Assembly (NCBI RefSeq): GCF_964275005.1
Contig: NC_092702.1
Location: 31,720,726-31,784,725 of the forward strand
Length of the DNA: 64,000 bases
Direction: 5' to 3'
From: Diadema setosum
Taxonomy: Eukaryota; Echinodermata; Echinoidea; Diadematoida; Diadematidae
Both the position numbers and the translations under genes were made by a program. Within the stretch, counting starts at the first letter, position 1; the number at the start of each line of letters is the position of its first letter. The notes beneath the pieces were generated by a model. The model was not told the origin of the DNA, ran no database searches, and saw only the letters and a list, made by a program, of their open reading frames with translations. Shown here piece after piece: positions 55,210 through 64,000 of the stretch.

Positions 55210-56039
55210 CTGTATGCATTTTTACACCACTGCTACGCAAGCAAACTCTTCCATACAAATATTCCCTGAAATCTTACATGTACTTTACTTTAGTCTGGAG
55301 CTATAGCCCGTTTTTTTTTTTTTCAATGATGTACAAATTCAAATGCCTAAGATTGTAGATTTTGTTTTTCCACTTTCAGAGAGAGATTCCATATTAAATT
55401 TTGCTTTGAAAAATCACACTCTGATTGGACAGTTCAACTAAATGACCAGACACAACAGTACATTTAATCACTTCTTCATATCTTATAGGCCTGTTAGATT
55501 TCAACACTGAAATTGCTGTGTACATGTACCCATGAGTCATTTGTCACAACACATCTAGTTCATCCCAGAGGGATTCCTTAGCTCATCAAATACAGTAGAG
55601 TCTAGTACCAGTATCAAGTATCAAGGCATGTGCTACAATGTACATTTTGTGTACAAATGTGTCTACACATCGATCACTGCATTTAATAAGTCTGAGTGAA
55701 CATGGATACTGCCATGTTACTTATATGTGTTGTTGACTGTGCATCCTACACGTAATGCTCTTGAAAGTTATACCTGGTACTTTTATGTGTTAACTCACTG
55801 TTCTCATTTACTTTATCTTTAATACGGTACTACATTTGTCAACAACTTGTCTGTATGTAGCGTAGGTGTAAAGACTCCATCACAATCCAAAAATTGGCAA
55901 ACCTTGTAGTACACTAACTCGCTCTTTGTGAGAGATTGTGGCATACAGACAATACGCTGCCGTCTATCATGCCACATACATTTCAAATACTGCTACTGGC
56001 ATCGCGACTGGAGCTTAAAATCAACAGTGAATAATATCA
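55210..56039. other. Upstream intergenic or 5' UTR intron
   Basis: AT-rich; no exon or repeat boundary recognised. Confidence 0.45.
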
Positions 56040-56245
56040 GCCCCTCTCAAGCACCGAGAGGTATGACAACCCGAAGTTATCATCCTGATAATTATTCTAC
56101 TTCACACGGTTCTTCAACTGCTCTCGCCAACTCCTTCTTCCATAGAACAGCGAAGGATTGGAATAATCTGCCGAGTAATATAAAGCAGATTCATAAATTT
56201 GATACATTTAAAGAAGCGCTCCAGCGTCACCTCTGTTATGATTAG
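56040..56245 (+). mobile_element. LINE fragment, extreme C-terminus
   Basis: RGMTTRSYHPDNYSTSHGSS, TALANSFFHRTAKDWNNLPS and NIKQIHKFDTFKEALQRHLC match the end of a jockey/CR1/L2-group reverse transcriptase (ANSFFPRTIRDWNSLP in the 3237 fragment). Strongly 5'-truncated; the 3' end is not clear. Confidence 0.75.
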
Positions 56246-56546
56246 CTGCACATCACACCACAGTGCCGAGTGATACTCTATCCAGAGTTTTTCAGCGTAT
56301 TCATCCAGATCCAGATCCTTAATAGCTAGGCCCAGTTTATCCACAACTACGGTAGGCCCACTCAATTAAATTTACTGACAATACCGCTTCTATTCTTCTA
56401 TTCTTGAACTTAAAACTGTACCTGTACGTTGTAAAATAGCACCTAGCTGGCTAGCCCGACCAGACGCTGTAATTACGCCGTGCCGCGACGTACCATGTAC
56501 AGCGACTGGGCTGTGTATACATGTAGTTACTAGCTGGCTACTGTAG

Positions 56547-56711
56547 ACAGAAAGATCCGTCTGTCCGGATCGAGGAGTCTTTTATTTTTTGACTTTATCG
56601 CTCTCCTCCGTATAGACTATAACTGAAGGAGGGGATCTGTGAAGCCAGACACAGTCTCCGCGAAACATTTCCTCGACGACCAGATACAGACCGATCTTTC
56701 GGTCAACTAGC
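56547..56711. mobile_element. Foldback repeat, copy 1 of 2
   Basis: AGACAGAAAGATCCGTCTGT at the left faces CAGACCGATCTTTCGGTCAA at the right. GGAGGGGATCTGTGAAGCCA and CGACGACCAGATACAGACCG are shared with the copy at 58119. Confidence 0.72.
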
Positions 56712-57019
56712 TGGCATGGCATTTGTGGTCACTAAGTTCTACTTCTAACGTTGTTAGCTAGGCCTACTTTACGTACTTCTACATCACTGTTTACGAGAGT
56801 TTGATCCGTAAAGTCACTAAAGAATGTGTATAGCGCTGTATGTTCACTCCAGGATTAACTTTACCTTCGCATGTATGAAACTGTACAAAGTACTTTATTA
56901 TACATGCATATAACGCACATACGGTACATTAATATGCGTGGAAAAGTGTGTTACAGAAATGACAGCGGCACATAGATCCGAGGGTGTACCAGTATCCCTC
57001 AACCGCACCAGCGACCCCA

Positions 57020-57130
57020 ACCTGTTATCAGTTACAGCGCAGCGCCCCGCGCCGGAGTTAGTACCGACCCAGTCGGCCTGCTGCTCCGTCCAACCCTGCA
57101 CCGCAGAAGAAAAGTCGCAGCGCCGTTACC
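57020..57130. promoter_or_regulatory. CpG-rich patch, candidate promoter region
   Basis: CAGCGCAGCGCCCCGCGCCG and CCGCAGAAGAAAAGTCGCAG stand out from AT-rich surroundings. It could be the promoter or a non-coding first exon of the Cys-rich gene, 4.2 kb upstream of its start exon. No TATA box or transcript evidence. Confidence 0.25.
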
Positions 57131-57239
57131 ATGCACCTAAAACGACTTACCACCATGACGCAGTTGTTCGGTGTTTTTTCCCCGTTAGATTAATAAATCA
57201 CAGTTAAGCTTGTAGAAATGCGGTGACTTTCTGTTCCTT

Positions 57240-58110
57240 ATGTTGTGTTCGGCTAGTTGACTAGCAGCGATAGGCGTTACGTTTCCAATTATCGCAATCG
57301 GCATATGACAGACAAAATTACGCACTGGGTGCGAACCAAAGAGATTATACCTATAGAGTAAGTAGTCGCCATACGCGTGCGTACAAATAGTGCGTCCACA
57401 ATTGAAGAGGGAGCGCACACTCAGCTCCTGGCACTGGATCTAAGTCTACGTTCAAGTCATATCTTCTCATATCATATCTGGAATTATATGTTATTCTTCA
57501 TTACACATTTTCATTTCCAGAATCACAATGTGGTTAATTGTTTAAATATTAGTTTCTACGATGATATCATATCATTTGAACCATTTGGTAGAGTCCAGAC
57601 CTTTTTGTTATTCCCAAAATAAACAGTGGGAACTTGGGTGTAGACTAGACAGTACTTGAGCATTATGACGTTTGTTTCGCGTACATTCCCACTCACGCCA
57701 TAAAATCAAACAACATCAGCACCATTATGACGCTTCAACATGACCATTGTGACGTCACAATAAAACAACGCAAGGTCACTGCGCCGAATATTGAAGTCGA
57801 GCGCATTACACAGTGCGCTGCCACCTACTGATTAATAACTGTACAGGATCCGTGCAATGGCGGCTCCCACAACGCAAAATGGCAGCTCCCTCGCGCGGCT
57901 GCCTCCCCACTGGACTACGCCCTCTTGTGGTATAATCTCTTTGGTGCGAACACTGGTTGCTGTCGACTGCACTAATTATCATCCATCTCAAGTACGATCT
58001 TTGGTTACCCAACCCCTTTCGGTTATACACGTAGTACGTACACACACAGAACAGTAAAGTGCGTGTGTGACACACACTGTTCGGTACACGTACACTCCCT
58101 CTTCTAGACG
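57240..58110. other. Mixed GC stretch, no gene recognised
   Basis: Contains GTGCAATGGCGGCTCCC at 57853 and an open frame of 66 codons after it with no recognised family. It could be another promoter/first exon region. Confidence 0.25.
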
Positions 58111-58118
58111 TTTGCATG

Positions 58119-58246
58119 GTTTGCATAGACAGAAAGATCTGTCTTTCCACGTCCGGAGGAGTCTTTTGGAGGGGATCCGTGAAGCCAAGCCAGACGCGGT
58201 CTCAGAATGGTATCCCCGACGACCAGATGCAGACCGATCTTTCGGT
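58119..58246. mobile_element. Foldback repeat, copy 2 of 2
   Basis: AGACAGAAAGATCTGTCTTT to CAGACCGATCTTTCGGTCAA, with GGAGGGGATCCGTGAAGCCA and CGACGACCAGATGCAGACCG as in copy 1. It is about 35 bases shorter in the middle. Confidence 0.75.
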
Positions 58247-58914
58247 CAACCAGGGAGGTGTTCTCTCTTAATTCCACCTCCCTGGGTCAACGTTTGCAGT
58301 GATTGTGACATTAAGAGAACTTGTCACTAATGGTAATGCATTCCAAAATCTTGATCGACACGTCTGTCACGGAACCCTATGATAGGTTGACTGTTTCATT
58401 GCACTTTCCATTCAACTTCGAAGCAAAGTTTGTTGAAACAATTCACGCACAGATATATTCTCTCTCAAGAGCGTCTGTCTTGTGACTATGTTAAGTAACA
58501 ACATCATTTTGTTTACAGTAGGATTTACAACAGTGTTATCGACAAGACTGAAAAAGAAACAAATTTTATCAAAATTGGATACTGAAAAATGTGAGAAAGT
58601 TGACATTTTGAATATAACAGTGATATCACCTGCAATCACATGAATGGAAATATTAAAATGTAATGTCGTCACTCCATGATACATTATATCTCTCCATATA
58701 TATACTGTATATATACCAGTGCCGGATCCAGAGGGGGGGGGCGCCCCCCCCCTCGGATTTTTTTTTTAAAACAATTAAGAAATCAAGAGAAAAAAATGGG
58801 GGTGCATGCACCCCCTTTAATTTTGTAAAGGCAACCCCCCCCCCTTACAGAATTCCTGTACAGCATTTGTAATGCTGTACTAATATTATCTGCCCCCTGT
58901 ATACACACACACAC

Positions 58915-59076
<162 letters not shown>

Positions 59077-59077
59077 A

Positions 59078-59275
59078 AATAGAACAGAACTCACGAAATG
59101 CATCATGCTGTCAATACCAACAGTTTCTTTGAAGAACACAAAAATGCAGGATCCCTAACCTTTAAATTGTCAAGTGATTTTGATTCACTGGTTTCAAGGG
59201 CAGCTAGGAGCCTAAATATGTGTGTTCTTCAAGTTGGTATTGACAGCATGATATATTTCTTGAGTTCTGTTCGAT
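59078..59275. mobile_element. Foldback MITE, about 198 bp
   Basis: GAACAGAACTCACGAAATGC and ATCATGCTGTCAATACCAA at the left match the inverted right arm GAACAGAACTCAAGAAATAT and ATCATGCTGTCAATACCAA; GAAGAACACA follows in both. It directly abuts a TA microsatellite. Confidence 0.82.
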
Positions 59276-59299
59276 TTTTGATTATATAGGCACCCTATA

Positions 59300-59386
59300 T
59301 ACCGTAGTTTTGGGTAAACTTGGCCTAGCGGGTAAACTCAGCCCCCAGCGCGCGCATTACAAGAGGCCAAGTTTACCCATAACTAT
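59300..59386. repeat. Perfect-type hairpin, 27-bp arms
   Basis: TACCGTAGTTTTGGGTAAAC-TTGGCCT faces AGGCCAAGTTTACCCATAAC-TATGGTA with four mismatches. A (TA)n run follows at 59386-59432. Confidence 0.75.
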
Positions 59387-59435
<49 letters not shown>

Positions 59436-59643
59436 CAACATGTGGACTACAAATTACTCAACATACACACACACACACAAACACACATTTACAGTATGTA
59501 CTGAAGCAGATGAATCATAATTTATCAAAACTGCCAAAGACCGTGTATGTGGCCACTATGTATGTTGTAATTTCCCTGGAATTGTTAGGTGTGTGCTGTC
59601 TCTTCTTCAATTTATAACTCTTCCTACTATCAAAACCTTCCAA

Positions 59644-59710
59644 AGAGAGAGAGAGAGAGAGAGAGAGAAAGGGGGGGGGGGGGGAGAGCAGGGGGTGGGG
59701 GAGGAGAGTA
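59644..59710 (+). repeat. (GA)n plus G-run
   Basis: GAGAGA run followed directly by a run of about 14 G and purine-rich sequence. Confidence 0.8.
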
Positions 59711-59879
59711 GAAGGCAGCCAACTTTACTCACAATGTGTGTGTGCATATGTGTGTGTGCTTGTGGTAATAATTCCCTGCCCTCATGTCCAAGAATACTGA
59801 ATATCTATGACTACAGTCAATGTGTACATACACAGCTGAATAGCAGGACAGTGTACATGGACCAAAAAGAAATATGACA

Positions 59880-61580
59880 TTTCCTTTAATTTTGCGATGC
59901 AATTATAGTATTATCCAGTTATTTAGACATTACAAGCCTGAGTTGTACTGTTGACGGCCATGAACTACTCAGTAATGATCTTACACTGTACCAACAAAAC
60001 AGATAAATGTAACAAACAGTAGGTGTACATGATGAATGTTTATTTTTTTTTACGGATATCAGAGCTCACAGTACGACACTCGAAAAAGCTTTCATTGCAT
60101 ACAAAACCATGCCTTTTCACTCAAATCAAGCTGGTCTATCAGCCACAAAAATTGCCATGATATCACCCAAACTCATAGCACCACATATGCATACATAAAT
60201 TGTAAGCTGTCAAAACTCTGGCATCTATTTCAATTATAAAGATTAATGTCTTCTTTTGCAGATATATTGTATTCCAGCAAATTTCCATCTGACATTTAAA
60301 CATGGCAGTTGAGTACATACATCCCTACTTCAACTTCATGACATTTAAACCACGGCCTACCATGTTGATCATCTGATCTTTCGTGCATTATGTAATCTTA
60401 GTACATAACAGGAAAGTTCACAGAAATTTCAAATAGACAATTAATGCATGTACAGCATTATTTTGAATGAACTGGTCTCAAACATGATCAATCTTTGTGC
60501 ATCAAAAAAATTACAGTCTACCATGTAAGGGCAAAGATGTTAAAAGAAATAATAATGCAACCATGAGTCACTGGAACTGAACATGAAGGGAAGCTAGATG
60601 TTATTAAATGACTAGTAGAGACTTAAAAAAACACATCCTTGCTTCATGTGATGTTGATTGCTGATATGTGACCTTGGTCAATATGTGAATTTTGTCACCA
60701 CAAAGGCAGTTACTACTGCTGTAGCCAAGTGTGCAGCATTTCAATGATGCCAAACTTGCACTATCCTCTGAAAATCCTACACCACATTTCACAACTCCCT
60801 CTGCTTTTCTTTCTTTCCCCACCTCCCTCTTGGTTTCTCATCTCAGCCCTTCCTTCTAAAATATATCACTGTCATTTAATATCTGCAAATTGTATTCTGT
60901 ATTCTGGAGGGACCTTGTTTAATATGCTGTCATGTTTGTTTGTTAAGGTCCAACACAGCATTCTATATATACATAAACCTGTTTAAACTTTGTAATTGGC
61001 ATAGTTAAAACAGGTATTGTACTATGTATTCAGTAATACATTTGACAACATTGGTAAAGTTCCTTATGTTCCCTTGGATCATTATCAGTACTAAGTATCA
61101 ACTGAACTATTTTTAAAAATACACTGTACTTCAGCCATTGGTCCTTATTGATAGGAACAAAAAATTCAACCTAAAACATATTAAACTGAAATACTCCTCA
61201 ATTCCTTTCTTGCTCTGTATAGTTTTTACATATACATACTCTTGAGAGTAAACTCAGCAATAAAGTTCGTTTTCTGATGCTTTCTATGAACAATTTTGAC
61301 ACAAGCCACCCCGTTTCCAACAAATATCAATGCAATGAATTCCTCTTATAACCCAAACAGTAAACCTTGCATAAGCTGATCTTGTGTATGAGTCAACAAA
61401 CTGCTGCAGTCAATATAATAAAGAAGTGCTGTCCTTTCACACTTTGTTATCGTACAAAAACTTCTTAACGTAGGTCAACATCTCTGAAGTCAACAAATTG
61501 CATGTTGACATGATTTACTGGTCCTGACTGAGGATATCTTACATCGATTACCAAGTATCGGTCAACAAATATTTATTTAC
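59880..61580 (-). other. Possible 3' UTR of the unidentified - strand gene
   Basis: AT-rich, no exon. The part 60045-61580 would be 3' UTR if 61581-61751 is a terminal exon and 60044-60039 its poly(A) signal. Confidence 0.25.
60039..60044 (-). terminator. Candidate poly(A) signal AATAAA (- strand)
   Basis: AATAAA with a T/G-rich stretch after it (TGTTTGTTACATTTATCTGT). It fits as the 3' end of the transcript whose last exon may be 61581-61751. Confidence 0.25.
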
Positions 61581-61751
61581 TTAATGAATAAAAACATAAA
61601 ACAGGACAAGAATACTTGACAATGTGACTGTCCAGGTTCTTTTGTCAGTTTGTGTGTTCGAGATAGTGTCTATTAATATGCACATGTAGGTGTGTTCGTC
61701 ACGCTCCTTGACATGTGCCATCTCGTCGGCTGTCACGGACTGCTTGTAAGA
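61581..61751 (-). CDS. Candidate terminal exon of an unidentified - strand gene
   Basis: A good acceptor (GTTTTTCTCCAG) precedes 56 codons and a stop, in phase 0: SYKQSVTADEMAHVKERDEH, TYMCILIDTISNTQTDKRTW, then TVTLSSILVLFYVFIH. The CpG-bearing composition (GTGACAGCCGACGAGATGGC) contrasts with AT-rich surroundings. The last 16 residues are hydrophobic, suggesting a tail anchor or C-terminal membrane segment. A - strand AATAAA at 60044-60039 would end its 3' UTR. I do not recognise the family; upstream exons would lie beyond 64000. Confidence 0.4.
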   Translation of the reverse strand, partial: SYKQSVTADEMAHVKERDEHTYMCILIDTISNTQTDKRTWTVTLSSILVLFYVFIH

Positions 61752-64000
61752 CTGGAGAAAAACTCTCCACATCTCTTTCATTCTATATGCTTCTAAATAC
61801 CTGCTACAGTGACAGCCATGGTTTTATGAGGAGCAATTTACGACCAGGAGAGAGATATTGTGCCTTAAGTGTTTAGATCACAGTATTATAAAAGGATGTT
61901 CACATAGCTGAACACACATACCTTCAGCTGAGAACCAGAAGGGTGTTATCGCTTTTTAAAATTTGAGTGTGAATAAAAACAAATCAATTTTAAAGAAAAA
62001 AAACTAAAGTGGGTAGATTATATAAGCATTGTCCAAAATGTAGGGTAGAACAGCACCCATGTGGTTTTGATTTTGATCATTTTACTGAAAATAGATTAAT
62101 TCAAAATTGACACCACAATGTAGAGGAGATCAAGTTCTACAACACGATTACCAATAAGTCAACACCCCTCTCCCCCCCCCCCCCCAATAAAAATAGGATA
62201 TAGTCCTTCTGGTTCTCAGCTGACAATATAGGCCTGTAAATCCAAGTACATGCTTTACTTAGTGGACTCACAGCTTACTTTGCCCTTCACTTTATTTCAG
62301 AGGGCCTCCATCATGAAATATAAGGTATAAAGTTCAAAGATTAAACAAAAAAAAAATTCCAAGGGTTTATTGACGAGCAGTCAATTTCCTAACATCCTGC
62401 TACCACATATATACATGACCTAAGAGATATTGGTCTTTACCTCTGTGTAAATGACTAGTTGCAGACACTTGCATATCATCGACTTTGTTCACTTTGAGTC
62501 AACACACTTTCTCTGGTTCTGTGTCTGCTAACTGTTGTGAAGAATTACTGTACATATTCGTTTCATACCAACTCAATGAAAACACCAGTGTTTGAAAGGA
62601 ATCTTAGTACAATCTGGGAAGCAATATGGCCTTGTCACATTACATTTTGCCTGTCAATGGTTTAAAGGCACATTCCGTCACGGTGAGAATATGCAAAACT
62701 AAATATCGACATCTAGAGCAATAATTCAACCTTCAATGCGTGCAAAGAGTTTTCGGTCTCATACATTTTGACGACACAAAAGATGAATAACAGTGGTTGA
62801 TTCTAGCAAAAGACACACAGACAAGTCACTGTCAGCCACACTGAGAAGTTAGGTTACCTCAACCATAAAATCAAGTCATGTATTTAATACAATCCACCAC
62901 GATCAGTAGGTACAGACAATGACTGTGTAAAATATTCATTGCGTGAATACACATGCTTGGCACTGTGCCTGTAATGAATGCGGCACCTACGTAGACGTGA
63001 GCAAAAGATGATCATGGCATTTTATGATTAAAAGTACAACATATATTGATATATCACAAGATATCTATCTGCAACATAACTTTGCAGTGCAGGGTACCAT
63101 GATGTACCGTAGTAAAAAAAAAAAAAAGTGTTGTTGGGTTTTTTTTGCATGACTTTACATGCATTCCTTGGTTTACATATCTTTGCACATCTGTCTTCCT
63201 TATCCTTTTTAAATATATGTAGAAGTGAAGAAATGTGACGAGATATCCATCAACAGTGTAAGTATGGTATCCATGGTGATGGGGAATGGATCTTTGTAAA
63301 GCTTTGGAGACATGTATCTAAAATAAGTTAGCCTTGCAAATGTACTAAAAGCTTATGCCACATATATATTCCATATTCAGATACAAGAGCAAGCTGGGCA
63401 TTCTATGCTTCATAAATGGCTTTTCATTTATTCTTTTTACCTCTTCAGGAAGTACAAAAAAAAAAAGAAGAAATATAGTTGCAGAATACACTTGTATCAC
63501 ATCCAATCGATTAAATGCATATATTTGGCAGAAATGGTTGCACAAATGATGGAATTAATGACAACTCACATGTTTAGTAATGTCTTTTGTGGCAAGTATA
63601 TTTCCTAACTGTTGAGTACCAAACTGTTTTTCACATAGAGATGCTACCACTTGAGTTAAAATCAAACTCCAAATGCTGTTACCACATACAAAATCTGCAG
63701 GAAAGAAGCAAAAAATGAAAGGGCTCATGGAACTTCATTTGGAAGTATAAAGATGGATCATTATAGAAGATAGTGCCACATTCATCAACTAAATATATCC
63801 TGGATCATACACGAGAACTTGCATTTCCTAGACAGCTAACCATTACACATTGCTCTCCAATCATTAATTTGCAATGAGGGCATAATTCTGAAAATAAATG
63901 AGCAGAATTCAACAATTACATCTGCAAATACGCATCTGAAAATAAATCCAATTGACATTGACACATAATCATGCCAACTCTTTGATCACAAAAATAACTT
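61752..64000. other. Right-end AT-rich stretch
   Basis: C run at 62171-62185, A runs at 62350 and 63118. Nothing coding recognised; would be intron of the - strand gene if that call is right. Confidence 0.35.

Overview
The window is metazoan nuclear DNA: GT-AG introns, long 3' UTRs, many miniature transposons and non-LTR fragments, and long homopolymer C/G runs. The repeat style and the divergent LETM1 suggest a marine invertebrate, most likely a deuterostome such as an echinoderm. That placement is inference, not a database result.

Two protein-coding genes can be assembled exon by exon with matching phases. On the + strand, 2130-20109 holds a 15-exon LETM1 orthologue (mitochondrial inner-membrane cation/proton carrier, about 850 aa). 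Its sixth coding exon has one extra base in the conserved ribosome-binding-like core, and a decayed partial duplicate of that exon lies about 365 bp upstream. On the - strand, 52797 down to 36566 holds an 8-exon gene for a 454-aa type I membrane protein: signal peptide, a stack of cysteine-rich ephrin-receptor-like (GCC2/GCC3-type) repeats with ten N-glycosylation sequons, one membrane helix, and a 35-residue tail with an acidic dileucine motif and a C-terminal YQGF. I could not name it. A third, weaker call is a terminal exon of another - strand gene at 61581-61751 that would continue past the right edge.

LETM1 and the cysteine-rich gene converge. Candidate poly(A) signals at 26695 (+) and 29951 (-), each followed by GT-rich sequence, leave about 3.2 kb between them. 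That gap holds two copies of a TTAA-flanked MITE and a 5'-truncated CR1-like LINE with a nearly open reverse transcriptase.

The introns and flanks are rich in mobile DNA. There are four LINE fragments (3237-4051, 6600-8362, 27690-29142, 56040-56245) and several MITE groups: TTAA-bounded elements (6908-7265 nested in a LINE; three copies of a 370-385 bp family; three of a 90-94 bp family), TA-flanked CAG-ended pogo/Tigger-like elements (5595, 42800, 43502, 50876), and several foldback elements (9218, 15962, 30955, 46119, 51715, 56547/58119, 59078). No CRISPR array, rRNA, tRNA or viral element was recognised.
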